Under the pieces are notes generated by a model, which was not told where the DNA came from, searched no databases, and was given only the letters and a program-made list of their open reading frames with translations. The translations under genes were made by a program, and so were the position numbers. This document shows, piece after piece, positions 1-12,332 of a stretch of 64,000 nucleotides of DNA. Position 1 is the first letter of the stretch. Each line of letters begins with the position of its first letter. This DNA is from Serilophus lunatus (Eukaryota > Chordata > Aves > Passeriformes > Eurylaimidae): the NCBI GenBank assembly GCA_013399895.1, contig VXBA01003096.1, positions 1 through 64,000 of the forward strand, written 5' to 3'.

Positions 1-801
1 GTCATCCTTAACCTCGAGTTCCAATGTTCCAATGTTGCTGCCACAGATGGTGAAAAATTAAGACAGTCAATAAGTTCCATTTCAAAGCCAGGAGAATTCA
101 TTTGTCAGGTGTCACTGGAAAAAAACAGAGTGGAAAATTATTAATGCAAAGCCCTATACAACTAGGAGGACTCATTTGGAAAATACCTGCGGTCTAATAG
201 GACCAAACTTGCAATGCTGCTCCCATATTATAGCATGCAGTGCACCTACACCTTAGACATTCTTTTATGTTGTGCGTAGATAGACGAATTCACATGACTT
301 TAGTGAAGAAGTGTGTAGAAGTGGAAAAACTCAAAATAACTAAAACATGAAGTAATGACAACAGGAACCTCTAGGGATCTGTTAAGTGTGGAGAGTGCTT
401 ACCATACAAAATTTGTATGGACATTTAATTTTCTGGCATTGGCTGGGCCTTATGGTTGTAATTTTGAATATTTATTAGAAAAATACCACATGTTGATTGC
501 CTACAGTCTTTGAATTAATTCCTACCCAATGTAGTGAGATGGAACTCTGAGTCTTTTCAACAGTTATGTATCATAATTGTGCTTATTGCTGGCAAAGCCA
601 TGGGATACCACATTTTAATGATAAATTGTCTAGTTGCAAGATCCTCATATACCCACAAAATGATTCTCAGGAGGAAAAGCAGAATAAGCTGGTTGTTTAG
701 AGTACAGTCTGCTAATGCAATGTTGGAATATTTTAACAAACCTACTAAAGTCAGAGCAAGTAGGGATCTGTGTGAGCTGCAAACTGGGAATGGGAGGAAG
801 T
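1..801. other. Unannotated AT-rich sequence
   Basis: I recognise no gene, repeat family or RNA here. Short open frames exist on both strands between about 534 and 890, but they overlap one another and run into the CR1 element that begins near 802. Confidence 0.5.
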
Positions 802-1460
802 GGCAATGCGTGCTTGCAGCCCAGAAAGCCAGCTGCATCCTGGGATGCATCAAAAGCTTTGCGGCCAACAATCATGGTCAAAGGAAGTGATTCTCCCCCT
901 CTACTCTGCTCTTGTGATATCCCATCTGGAGTACTGTGTCCAGCTCTGGGACCCCCAAAACAATGAATATATGGACCTGTTCATACGAGTCCAGCGGAGG
1001 GCTACTAAGTTGATCACAGGGCTGGAACACCTCTGCTATGAAAAGAGGTTGAGAGAGTTAGGGTTGTTCAGCCTACAGAAGAGAAGACTCCAGGGAGAGC
1101 TTATAGTATCTTCCAGTACCTAAAGAGGGCTACAAGAGTTGGAAAGGGACTTTTCACAAGGACATGTAGGGACAGGACAAGGGAGAATGGCTTTAAATTG
1201 GAAGAGAGTAGGTTTAGATTAGATTTTAGGAAGAAATTCTTTACTGTGAGGACGGTGAGGCACTGGAACGGGTTGCCCAGAGAGGATGTGGATTCCTCAT
1301 CCTTGGAGGTTTTTAAGGCCAGGCTGGGTGGGGCTATGAGTAACCCGGTCTAGTGGAAGGCATCCCTACACACAGTAGTTCCACCTAGTCCTAGGTGGAA
1401 TTAGGTGATCTTTAAGGTCCCTGCCAACCCAAGACATTCCATGACTCTGTGATTCTGTTT
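802..1460 (+). mobile_element. CR1 LINE, 5'-truncated, plus strand
   Basis: This is the 3' part of a chicken-repeat-1 (CR1) non-LTR retrotransposon. It starts inside ORF2, covering the last part of the reverse-transcriptase protein, and continues through the 3' UTR to the typical CR1 tail of imperfect ATTCTGTGATTCT-like units near 1440-1460. Translation of the first third gives the family's conserved C-terminal stretch (SHLEYCVQLWDPQ, RRATKLITGLEH, LRELGLFSLQKRRL). A stop at 1121-1123 and indels show it is dead. CR1 copies are typically 5'-truncated and lack target-site duplications, as seen here. Its 3' end lies about 20 bp from the 3' end of the next, oppositely oriented CR1. Confidence 0.93.
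803..1123 (+). pseudogene. CR1 ORF2 C-terminal remnant
   Basis: The open frame of about 107 codons encodes the region downstream of the reverse-transcriptase palm in CR1 ORF2. The motifs YCVQLWDPQ, RRATKL and LRELGLFSLQKRRL are clear. It lacks the catalytic part of the enzyme and ends early (TAA at 1121-1123), whereas the frame in the copy at 53.4-54.4 kb continues for another 60 or so residues. It is a decayed fragment with no expected function. Confidence 0.85.
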
Positions 1461-1480
1461 CTGTAATCACTGACACAATT

Positions 1481-2150
1481 TCATAGTCTTGTGGAATATG
1501 CTGAGTTGGAAGGGATGCATCAGGATCACTGAGTCCAAATCCTGGTCCTGTGCAGACATCCTAAAAATTACACCATGTGCCTGAGAGCACTGAGCTTCTT
1601 GAACTCAAGTTGGTGCTGTGACCACTTCCCTGGGGAGTCTGCTCCAGTGTTAACTACCCTCTGGGTGAAAAACTGTTTCCTGATATCTATCTTAAGCCTA
1701 CCCTGACTCACCTTGATGCCATTTTCTTGAGTTCTGTCACTGGTCATGAGGATGAAGAGATTGGTACTTCCCCCTTTGCTTCACCTCATGAAGGTTTTGA
1801 AGGCTGCGGTGACGTCTCCCCTCAGTCTCCCCCTTTCCAAGCTGAATAAACCAAGTGACATCATAAGGCTTCTCCTCATAAGGCTTCAGCTCCAGACCCA
1901 TCACCATCTTTGTGGCCCTCCTTTTGATGCTTTCTAATAGCTTAGTGTCTTTTTTTTTTTTTAATATTTCATTGTCCCAAACTGCACACAATATTCAAGG
2001 TGAGGCCACACCAGTGCAGAGAAGAGTGGGATAGTCACCTCCCTCACCTGGTTGGTGATGCTTTGCCTGATGCTCTGCAGGACACAGTAGGCCCTCCTGG
2101 CTGTCACGGCACTGCTGACTCATTTTCAACTCGTCATTGACCACGATCAA
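1481..2150 (-). mobile_element. CR1 LINE, 5'-truncated, minus strand
   Basis: Read on the minus strand this is a CR1 3' end. The tail lies at about 1481-1500, followed by the subfamily signature around CCTTCCAACTCAGCATATTC, then the 3' UTR and the end of ORF2. The minus-strand translation at 1737-1991 keeps family words (KLLESIKRRATKMVMGLE, KPYEEKP). The T-run at 1951-1962 and several indels break the frame. Its 3' UTR differs from the neighbouring plus-strand copy and resembles the copy at 58.55 kb, so the two adjacent copies belong to different CR1 subfamilies. Confidence 0.92.
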
Positions 2151-2602
2151 TTCACAGAAAAGTTGTGGAAGACTGAATTAGTCTCCTTTGATCTGAAGGC
2201 AGCAGAGGATCTGTTCTCCATCATCAGATACATCCTTACATCCAAAACGGTTGCCCATTCTGTAGCTGTGTTTCCTACTTGTCTGCCATAAGTGGTCAGT
2301 TTTGGATTCAGGTTCCTAATAGAATTGTTATGAGTCCTTCTTCACTTTGATACACAAATATCTAGACCCTGACAGTGGTCTGAGGACAGTTCTTTACCTT
2401 AAATTCATCATCTTGGATGTCTACAGTAGTCTACTGGGCCCTCATGGCCTGTTTTTGACCATCTAATTTGAAATGTCTGTTGTAATGCCCCAGATAGCAC
2501 TTTAAATCAACTTATAAATCAAGGAAGAGTGACAATAGCCTTCAGTGATTCCTACTGCTTGATTTTCCTTTTGAGGGTGTCTCTTTCGTGTAACTAGAGT
2601 AC
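2151..2602. other. Unannotated spacer
   Basis: Between two minus-strand CR1 fragments. No open frame of note and no repeat that I recognise. Confidence 0.4.
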
Positions 2603-2972
2603 CATAGAATCAAAGAATGACTTGGGTTGGAAGAGACAACAAAGTTCATCTAATTCCTACCCCCCTGCCATGGGCAAGGGACACCTTTCAGTAGATTAGG
2701 TTGATCAGAGCATCATCCAACCTGGTTTTGAAAACTTCCATAACTTCTCTGGGTGATATGTTACAGTGCTCCACCACTCTAGGAGGGAAGGCATTTATTC
2801 ATAATATCTAATATAAACCTACTGTCTTTCAGTTTGAAGCCATTTCTCTGTCTCCTGTCTCTACATGCACTTATAAATAATCCCTGTCCATGTTTCTTTT
2901 AGGTTCCTTTCAAGTAGTAGAAGGCTGAATTAGGTCACCCCCAAACCTTCTCATTTCCAGGCTGACATAAGC
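2603..2972 (-). mobile_element. CR1 LINE 3' fragment, minus strand
   Basis: The stretch opens with the reverse complement of the CR1 tail (CATAGAATCAAAGAATG), then the line corresponding to GGGTTGGAAGAGAC, then a 3' UTR and the very end of ORF2. It stops near the block equivalent to TTCCAGGCTG. It is more diverged than the two CR1 copies upstream, with a stretched TTTAGGTTCC segment and many substitutions, which suggests greater age. No coding potential remains. Confidence 0.87.
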
Positions 2973-3347
2973 ACAGCAGTTACATGCCTAATGTTCATTA
3001 CAGGGAAAATGGCCTCTATGATACACGAATAAGCATGGAAGTGGCCTCAAAAGTCTCCTGCTGCATTACTACGTTGCATTGGATCTTTTGTAATCTGCTG
3101 TGTCTGTATGACACAGTAGTTTCTATCCACGGCATTAATGGTCATTACCAAGCTTTCATGTTCTCACAAAGCTAGTCATATGTGTTTGAAGCTTATAATC
3201 TGCTTTGTATTTCAAAATTAGTTTTCTCTCAAAAAACAAATTTCTCCATATTCTTTCATTTTCTGAAGTGTTCATTAGATACACTGTTGGAGACTCTGCT
3301 CATCAGGTGGAATTGCACCCTTTTTGAGTCAGGTCAGAGTGATGAGC
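2973..3347. other. Unannotated spacer
   Basis: No gene or repeat recognised. The last bases (tgagc, 3343-3347) are where a target duplication of the following LTR would lie, but they match the other side at only 3 of 5 positions. Confidence 0.4.
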
Positions 3348-3468
3348 TGTTGGGTTTTAGCGCTGATAGACAACTCAACCTCACACAGTTGCTTGCTCAC
3401 TCTTCCCTCTGTGGATTGGGAGAATCAAAAGGGTAAAAGTGAGAAATTCATAGGTTGAGATAAAGAAG

Positions 3469-3474
3469 TTTAAT
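3469..3474 (-). terminator. LTR poly(A) signal (ATTAAA)
   Basis: ATTAAA on the minus strand, inside the LTR at 3348-3943 and about 190 bp downstream of its TATA box. This is the expected order for the R region of the family. Confidence 0.5.
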
Positions 3475-3663
3475 AGGTAAAGCAAAAGCTGTGCATACGA
3501 GTAACCAATGCAAAACAAAAAAAGATTTCATTCACCATTTCCCACCAGTGGAGAGATGTTTAGCCATTTCCAGGAAAGCAGAGCTTCATCATCTGGAATG
3601 GTTACTTGGAAAGACAAACACCATACCTTTACACATTGTTCCTTTCCTCACTCTTCCCCCAGG

Positions 3664-3669
3664 TTTATA
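3664..3669 (-). promoter_or_regulatory. LTR TATA box
   Basis: TATAAA on the minus strand within GCATATAAACC, the core-promoter position of this LTR family. The truncated relative at 52768-53240 keeps the same word near 52969. The upstream CRE-like site found in well-preserved family members is eroded here. Confidence 0.5.
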
Positions 3670-3943
3670 TGCTGAGTATGGTTCCATATGTTGTGGAATA
3701 TCGCTTTGGTCAGCTGGGGTCAGATGTCCTGGCTGTGTCACCTCCCAGTTCCTTGTGCACCCCCAGGCTCTTTGTTGTCAGGGAAGTTTGAGAAGCAGAA
3801 AAGACCTTGATTCTGTGTAAGCACTGCTCATCAATAACAAAACCATCAGTGCATCTTCAACAGTGTTTTCAGTGCAAATCTAAACCATAACACCATATGA
3901 GCTACTATGAAGAAAATTGACTACTCCAGCCTCAACCAGTACA

Positions 3944-6900
3944 CCAGCAAAGGGAAGTGTGCTGATGGGTGCCAAAGCTGACTTGTGATGTACTACTAGA
4001 AAAGGTTGTGAGCCTTTATTGTCACATCATGCTGACTAAGCTAACGAGCTAATGACGTGTGGCCATTTGTAATACAGGAAGTGCAGGATTTCTCAGGGCT
4101 CATCACTTTAAGCTGCACCAAAGGGGCAGCAGCTTGGGTAGCAAGAGCAGAGAGTCATCTCTGTGCTATATGTTGGTGTCCAGGGCAGGCAAGTTCTTGA
4201 AACTAGCTTCCAAAATCAGAGGTGACAATAGTCCTTGAAGAAGATATGTGTTTCTCTTGAGGGACCACCTGGGAGATGGATTATATATCCCAACCTCACC
4301 AAAGTTTGATGTATAGCATCCCTTCAGAGCACTTAAACCATTGAGAAGGATCATTATATGCAGTACGTTGGCAAGTTTCTTGTCTAATCTGGTCCTTAAT
4401 AACTAGGGAATTTTTTTTCAGCTGATCTGGGGAGGATATTTCAAAAGTCTTACATGCAATTTTTTTCCCTGAGATTCAGTCTAAATTTTTTTTGACTTAG
4501 GTTTTACCCTGTTGCACCTTGCTTTATCAGTTGAATGGCCTTAGCAACATTTTTTTCTTCCTTGAAGCTTAGGCCTTGGTAATTTTTCACATCATTATCA
4601 GTAAGAAAACTATACAGATGTCATCTATGGGGCACACATACAGCAGAACTCACTACACAAAGGCACACCAGTTCAGAGTGGAGCCACGGGCTTTTGTTTC
4701 CAGATGATGACTTCATCGGCTTTGGATCAGACCCATGGGGAGCCAGAGTTAAAATAATCGCTTAAATAACCAGAGTTAATGTATATGTCTTTCAAATCCC
4801 AACAGGTTTTAGAAGCTAGCTTACTACTGTCTTGGCTCTTTAATTCACTGCTTGTTTTTTCTTTCCCTTTGGAGATGGTCTGATTTTCTGAAGATATTGT
4901 TTTAAAAAGGCTCAGTGCAATTAATCAATGCTGTTGGGCTGGTTTTCTGGAGAGCTCATTACATTTCAGCTATGCTGAGATCCTTTCTGTAATGCTGTCT
5001 AAATGCATTCCAGATTTAACTTTCTGTCTCCTTTGCAGGCTCTGTTACACTTCACGGAGTAGGCTAGATGAGGTAAATCCATGTAGCGCCATTGTAGTAA
5101 GTGCTGCATTGGAAGCCAACGCCAAGTGGGTATTGGGCATCTATTCTTTTCATGCTGGACAGATCCTCCATGTGGTCTGCATGGAGAGGAAGTTTCCCCT
5201 CCTATTGGTACTTCACTGGTGTTGAAGAATAATAATACTGTAATAATTTGAACTTAGGAGCACATAGACACTCCCCTTGCCATGTGTAAGGCACCATACA
5301 GAAAGAAAAGTACACGGACATTATATCCAATGTCTTAAAATTTAAGGCAATGGTCAAGTTCAGACAAACAAAAGCAGTAGCAAATGAAAATCCAGAAGCA
5401 AAACTGGTCAGCTTGAACAGCAACAAACTTGCCACACACTTGACTGGGCTGTTGTCAGGATACTCTCTGGGAAGTCACTGTTCTTCTCATATTAAAACCC
5501 AGATATTCTTCTTGACTTACACCTGTAGTCCTTCTGGATGAAAACTCTAACTCCTGACCCAACATATGTAGCACGGCTACGTATTCATCGCTGTTTGAAT
5601 GAGCAAGTCAAGAGTGTCATGACACAAAGTTTTCTAAAGGGAAGGAGCAGTGGCTAGCAAAACATCTGGCAGTGCTAATGTAATCTACTGTTTAATTCAC
5701 ATCAGAAACACTCAGAGATGCAGCATTGTAAAATGCAATTATTCTCAACTCTGGCCACAAAATTTCACACTGAAAGTTTGGGAAGAGTAATTTTTTCTGC
5801 TGTGCATATGTGACATGTCATCCTTCTGGTTCAGACTGGATGTCATTGTTAAATGATTTGGCTGAACATTGTTATCATATTCCCTGATAGACATCTGAAC
5901 TGTGGCTTTTTCACCCAGTGAGATAAATGCAAAAAATATTGCCACTGACTTTAGTTGGCCTGTGTGAAACACTCACAGGATGCAGAATGCTGATTTGCAT
6001 ACACATGGTGCCATGAATTTGTTCTTCCACCTTATTTAAGGAATGGGCAGGAACCACTGCCTTGGGGAGGAACTGACACAGCATATCATGATGAGTTTCT
6101 GAAGGATTTTGTGTTTCCTTTATTATGAAACCCTGGGTTTTAAGACCTTATGGGCTTCAGAAAGATTTGAAAGCTGTTATCTTGTAAGTGGTATGATAGT
6201 ACTGAAAAGAGGCTCAATGAGACAAACTACATGAAGGAAACATGACGTCAGTGTGAAAGAATGGTCTGTGAATAGAGGCAGGGAGGTGCTGTATCCTAAA
6301 CTTCCAATCAACCTCATGCCCAATACTGAATACTGCCTACATTTAATGGGAATTATTTAGTCTTTAACTGAGATTAGCTCAAAAATACCCAATATTTTTT
6401 AGGACATGATATTACAGTGTCTCTCTTTGGAAACAAAACCCTTGAAACCTTTCAGTGCTTCATTCTTCTTGCTGCTGTTTGGAGCCATTAATCTTGTTTT
6501 TCCAGGAAAGAATAATTAAAGAGTATCTAGACTGATGGTTTCTAGTTAATTTTTTCTTGAAAATCTTCAGTGTTTACTGTAATAAAGGGCTGCGGGGGTT
6601 GCATAGTTTCGACCACAGAAAGAGTAGCTTCTGCATTGGAATCTGCTTTTTAAATCCTGTATGGCAGACCTTTGAAATAACTGATGGCCTTGCAATTGTC
6701 ATTTTCTAAGGAGAGCAGATAGAGTACATCTGAAGAAAGGAAGAGAAACATTACCTCGACTAGAGATCAAAGTACACTTCCACTGGGACCAAATCCAGTT
6801 AATGCTATATTTACTTTAATAACCTCCAAGGAAAGGTACCTATCCATTTCAGTCTCACTATCATTTATGAAAGCAATCAAGGAGGAAATTACAGATTCAA

Positions 6901-8940
6901 AAAGTCAGCTGCAGGAATTAATTTTGTGCCTATTCAAATAACAGCTTGCTGATTAGTGAAGTTATCATTTCTGAAACAGAAAAGAAAATCTACTCTTTGA
7001 AAGCCACATGGAGGCGTGTGAGATACAGAAGAGCATTTGTGTGCAGCACTGATTTAGTAGGCTCTTTAAATGGGCAAAATCTACTTCCTCCTCCTTGTCA
7101 GCTTGCCAGTGCACAACTGACTGCAACATCTGAGTGCTCCAGTGGTGGCTGCTAGTGAGACATTGTGCGTGAGATATATGCAAAGTCCTGGTGTGTGTAC
7201 GGGCTCTCAAGGGCATAAAAGATGCCAATGCAGCAACTGATTCTGCCTGCCTGGTGCTTCTGTAAACAAGCTATTAATTCCAAATACACTTCCACAATAG
7301 ATTTGCAGACAATTTATTTTAGTGTGTTTTTATGATGTGCTCAGTGAAAAGCAAGTGATTTTAGACACAGGCTACAAGTGAAGTGTAGGTAGGAACGCCA
7401 TCTTCTTACACTTTGGCTACACCTGTGCTTCTAAAGACAATGAGTCAGGTGTGTTGTCTGATCTGGGCACATCCTTACATCATGACTCATAAGCATATGG
7501 CTAAACTCTTCCCTTTAAATAAGATGGGTCAAAGATGCATACTGGGATGAATCCTCCATTGTGACCACAATTATTATTTAGAGTTGATGGTAAGAGTGGT
7601 CATGAGATAGCACTCAAACCTGTACTCTGTCTCATTTAAGTTCACTAGTACAGATGTAGTCAAGGTCAGGATAGGTTTCACCCACTAGTGTTGAAAGAAT
7701 TTGACTGTGCTCACTCCTTCTTCCCCTCTCCTTGCTTATCTTTCCTGGCTCTTTGTGTTTTTGCTGCTGTTGACAATTAGGGCTCTCTGGCTGAGAGCAC
7801 CCCCATGTAACATACCACAAGGAAAGCATGCTGTAATGTGCAACAGACACTTTCAATTCGAAGACACAATGGCAGTGGAGAGACTTCATGGGCCTGGCAG
7901 AAACTGAGATCCAGCTTCTCCTCACCTTTGATGATGGCAGCAGTAGCTGGCTGCTAAATATCTTTTGAAATTCTAGCATAAGCAACTGGACGTGTCACTG
8001 AAATGGTGTCTATTTATCACAGATTGCTCCCTTCCTTGGAATTGTCAAGGCATAGAAGAAGGGACAAATCTGGAACAGGAGGGATTTTAAAGAAAATTCT
8101 CAGGAAGGGCACAAAGTCCAAGCTGAGGGTCGAACTCAGGTCTTGAGTTGTCCATTGGAGCCAAAAGATATCTTATTAAGGACTCAATGACTAGTATAAT
8201 TGAAATCAAACATTTTGTTAAATGAAGACTTTTGGTATTTTCCCTTTTCATTTCTTAGTCATAATAAAGGTTAAGGATATAAAAAAAACTTCCATCAATA
8301 ATCTCCAATTAGTGGTGTTAGTTAAAATCATACAGCTGTGTGCAGAAGAGAAGTAGGGTAAAAGGTATTATATATTCATATAGGGACAATGAGTGAAAGT
8401 ACGCACAAAGCATATGTGGGAATAGACAAAAATGTAAGTTCTTATGTTTTAAATTTATTGTGTGGTCACAGCTGGAATATGTACACAAGAACTGTCACTC
8501 TTTTATCAACAGCTGGTACTTCACTGTATTCTCATACACTAACAAAACGTTGGCACACAGAAGATTTGGTGAGGAAGACCTGCTGTTCCTGCCATTGCAA
8601 TTATTCATGCTCACTATGGCTAGAGATTAGAGAGAATCCAGTAATATGTAAGTATACATGGATTATGGGAAGTTAAATATTTGCTATTTTTATTCTTCTC
8701 TGTCACAAAAGAATTGCCAAGTATTCCATTTAAAAATATTTAAATGGATTAATTTTCTTAATTAAAGGGGTCTCAGGTCTCATTCTTGGGTCATGAAGCC
8801 ATAGTAGGACCTGCTTCACTTCAAGAGTTATTGCCTATTGCTTTGGGTACTAGTAATAGAAAACATGTATCTGCCCCTTCTCAGAAATTCATGCTAAGGC
8901 TGGAAATTTGAACTTAAAAAGCAGCAAACAGCAAGGTCCT
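3944..8940. other. Unannotated AT-rich sequence
   Basis: About 5 kb without a recognisable gene, RNA or mobile element. Open frames are all under about 120 codons, overlap on opposite strands and show no known domain. A perfect CRE octamer TGACGTCA sits at 6243-6250 but has no promoter context. A 34-base AG...GT-bounded interval at 5039-5072 has a good pyrimidine tract but nothing else to support an exon. Confidence 0.5.
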
Positions 8941-9045
8941 AGTGGAAATTGGAAAAGACTTTAGGATGGCACTTTGGAGATCTGCATTTTATTCTTGGCT
9001 CTTGGGAAAATTACTACAGCTCCTGACTCTTTTTTCCTTTCTCAG
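8941..9045 (+). repeat. Possible ancient MIR-like SINE fragment
   Basis: The order of words AGTGGAAA, GGAGATCTG, TTCTTGGCTC and TTGGGAAAATTACT, followed by a T/C-rich end, follows the tRNA-derived and core part of amniote MIR elements (GTGGAAAGAG, GGAGACCTGGG, TTCCTGGCTC, CTTGGGCAAGTCACT), with a deletion between the last two blocks. The match is by eye and diverged. A profile search with the MIR model would settle it. Confidence 0.4.
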
Positions 9046-9293
9046 TCCTTATTCTGCCCATCTTGTTTGTGGGAGCACTTCTGCTGTATGTTTGCACATG
9101 TTTGGAGGTTCGTTGCAGTTTGCAGGGAAATACTCCTTGCAGCACCTCTTTCCACAGTACACCTGTAGCCACTCATTTGGGACATATCTGGGGAGCAATG
9201 GCTTTCCCAAGTGCTGGTTAGCTGCTGTCTGACAGCATTTTGTTCCATTCTTTTTTGATTCAGATAGTTTGGTAACTGTATTTGGAACAACGC

Positions 9294-9309
9294 TTTTTTT
9301 TTTTTTTTT
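9294..9309. repeat. Poly(T) run
   Basis: Sixteen consecutive T. The lysine-rich stretches of the minus-strand open frames at 9042-9461 and 9049-9363 come from this run, which argues against those frames being real. Confidence 0.9.
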
Positions 9310-12266
9310 CTGTGGCATGGCTTTGAATTTTGGCTCTTGATGTGTGTATCCAGCAATAAGCAAATATTATATCTGTTTATTTCAGCTGGGTAAAGGGTTT
9401 TGCTTTCTTTCAGTTTCTGAAACACAGAATAGCAGTGATTAGGGAGGAGCCAAGAGTACATTACCTATGAAGCAATGTTTTCACTTTTCTTGCAGATGAA
9501 TTCCCAGTTTTCAAACACCACTGAGATTTTAGCCAATTGTGCGGTTGTGAGGGGATTCAAGGTGACATTGAAATCTGTCATTCAGATTATCAGTAGAGCT
9601 TAATATGAAGCCCATGCTATTCAGCACACGCTTTAGGTCTAGTCTGTGGAAAATGGAGACTCCCCTTGCATTTGCTTTTTGGCATCAGAGTACAACCCAA
9701 CCCCATGCAGCTTCCAGTTTCCCTTGATGACTGGACCACAAGAGCCAATGAACATGATGAAGATGAGAAAAACAGATTTTCTTAGGAACCAGCTAAGAGA
9801 ATTAAAATATTGCTTAGTCCATTGAAAATAGAGGTATTATACATATTTTAAAAAAATGAAGTCCTTGATTACCATTTTATATGTGTCCCTGTTTTCTGTG
9901 TTCCTGTTGATCTCCCTGCATCAACCAGCTCCCAACAGTTTCTGCATGGAGAACTTGAGGAGCTGTCTAGTTTGAATGTTGATTCCAGATTTTCTTGGCT
10001 TGCTCACCACATCCCATGCTCTCCCTTCATTTCTTCTTCCAGTCACTGGCTTCTCATCTTACTTTGCCTGTGCTCCTTCCAGCTCTCAGGAACTTTGTTA
10101 CCTGAGCCTTTCTCAAGCTCAGGCCAGTCCGTTGCCGTGGTCCCACAGCCTTTTCTGTGGGCAGAAGCACTATTCATGATTATGACTAAAACAATGACTT
10201 GCTTTGGAAGGGAAAGCCCTTTTTCTAACTTTGCTGCTGCTTTGCTGCTACAACAGACAATTTGGACAAAAGTGACAGAGTGAAAGTGATAGCACTTAGC
10301 AACTGGTGCCTGTTCAGAATCTGGGAAGAGATGTTTGTAGGGCAGAAACCATCTAGTTGATAATGGTCTGCATGTGGGTGAACAGAAAAGTGGACAGTAA
10401 AATTAGGGTGCATTTAAATACAATCTCAGGAATGAAGATGGTGTGCATAATATTTGAAGTATTTTCCCTTACTCCTGTGGTTAACCAGGAACAGTGGATG
10501 GTTTATTTAAGTGGGACATAAGAAATCTTCTTAGGAAAGAGTTTAGAGCATAGACTAGGAGTTCATCTACTGGCAGAGATTCTCCTGATACAACCACTAA
10601 TCACAGTGGTGCTTGTGGTGACCAGAAACTTCTTGTTTCCCACGGATTATTTTCTGTCTCTACTCTGTGGTGTGTGGCGGGATGGTTTATGCGTGTGGGA
10701 TGATGGCTGCTCATTAGCTACCCTCACTTTCTTTGATCATAAAGGATGATGCAATGTGATGAACTCCTCTAAGGCTGATTCAGCATCACTTAACATTGAT
10801 TCAACACCAGTTCTTCACTTTCTCAGCATGTTCACAGACAGTGCAGTTTTGTGTCACTGGAACATAAATATCTCAGTCATATTGCAATCAATGAGTTAAT
10901 ACATTAAGACATATTTATCCGTTTCACTTTGTATTTGATGTTCTTAGTGATCTGCCACAACTATGATATCAAGAAAAATGACTTTAATCTTACATTTGGA
11001 GAATGGTGGAGCTGAGTCACTTGCATGAGCACTATGGAATATTGCACAAAAGCCACTTTCAAGTCTCTTACCTGCAGTCTAAATCTGGCATTAAGAAATC
11101 AGAAAAGGTTTAGAAAATATTGCAAAAACTTACTAAAACTTACTTTTGCCCTTGTGTTAGACGATCCCTTGGTCTGCCTCCATGCAAAATATCCTAAATT
11201 CCTAATGAAAGAAGACTGATGAAGAATATCGGGAAGGGAAGTTTGGGAAGATTACCAGAGAGGGAGATTGAGGGGGACCTCACATGGCCCAGCCTTGGCA
11301 AATGTCCTGGGTAGCAGTGCTTGTTAAGCCTTGGGGTGTAAACAGTGCGTGTGCGATCAAATACACAAATCTGGGAGGGTGGTTGCCCAATTACGTTAAC
11401 ACCAAAGAAGATGAACTTTGGATGGATTGAACAGTAGCTGGGCAATTACAAAGACGATAATTTCTTTGAACAAAGAAGGTGTCAGCTTAAAGATAAATAC
11501 AGAAGAACAAACAGTTGTGATGGGGTGAAAGAGCCTGAAGAAGAAACCACTGTAGTAGCAGTAGTATCCTACTTTGACACCACCACGGGTTACCCTGTTG
11601 GTGTTGACTTGCTGGGCCAGCCAGATTCAGCACTCTGCTTTGTTTTTTGGTAGGGAGGCAAAAGATAGGCTCCCTAAAATCTCCTTCAACAGAAGCATCT
11701 GAAAGGTTAGGCATCTAGTTTACAACAAATCGTTCTGTAAGCAAAACTCTCAAATGTCTTCCCCTGGGCATATGGGTTGGCAAAGATCTCTTTCCCAGCA
11801 GTAAGTCTCACTTAGATCAGTTTTAGGATGGAATGACAGTCCTCTGAGAGTGTAAAAATCTCTCTCCTGGGATAGATCACTGGTTTTTAAACTAATGGCA
11901 ATGGTATTCCAAAGCCTCAAGTTTCCCTTTTCCCTCTCTCCCCACTACAGTTTGCTTTATCTTTATTTGAGAGTTTACCCAATGCACCCAGGTAACTACA
12001 GACTCACCAACTCTGCTCTGTGAAAGATTTTCACAAGCAGCTTCTCTCTGGGTGGTGACTTCAAAAAGTACATCCCCATCTTACACAAAAAGTCATGATT
12101 GCAGATGGAACCTCATAGCTTAAGACAGCTTTTCCTATCCCTGCTTTATCTGTACTATAGCACATAAGACAGCCTAATTTAGCTGAAAGCATAATAGAAA
12201 TTTTCACCTTTACTATTTTCAGCTCTATTGTATTATATACATGAACTTTTTGAAATTGTTGTGTAT

Positions 12267-12332
12267 CTATTTCTGATACTGAACATTTACCTATTTCTGA
12301 TACTTCTGATTCTGCTTGCTATTTCTGATACT
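12267..12332 (+). repeat. Three spaced copies of a 14-mer
   Basis: CTATTTCTGATACT occurs identically at 12267-12280, 12291-12304 and 12319-12332, with periods of 24 and 28 bp. The intervening bases differ, so this is a degenerate minisatellite of about 26 bp rather than a perfect one. Confidence 0.8.

Larger units (their letters stand above)
3348..3943 (-). mobile_element. ERV solo LTR (avian ERVL-like), minus strand
   Basis: Read on the minus strand this LTR starts TGTACTGGTTGAGGCTGG at 3943 and ends at 3348 in ...CCCAACA. I recognise its order of blocks as a widespread avian ERV LTR: the TGT.CTGGTTT..GCTGG start, a TATA box before a G/A-rich stretch, an ATTAAA poly(A) signal followed by a block meaning 'tttatctcaaccta', and the AGCAAGCAACTG end. 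No internal retroviral sequence adjoins it, so it is a solo LTR. Flanking pentamers (tgagc and ccagc) agree at only three positions, so the target duplication has decayed or the ends are off by a base or two. A truncated relative lies at 52768-53240. Confidence 0.78.

Noticed and set aside
6243..6250. Perfect CRE octamer TGACGTCA
   Set aside because: A single 8-mer with no promoter, CpG island or companion motif nearby.
8110..8165. tRNA-like GGTCGAACTC stretch
   Set aside because: No acceptor, D or anticodon stem can be folded around it on either strand.
9042..9461. 139-codon minus-strand frame
   Set aside because: Its poly-lysine segment is the translated T-run at 9294-9309 and the rest is featureless.
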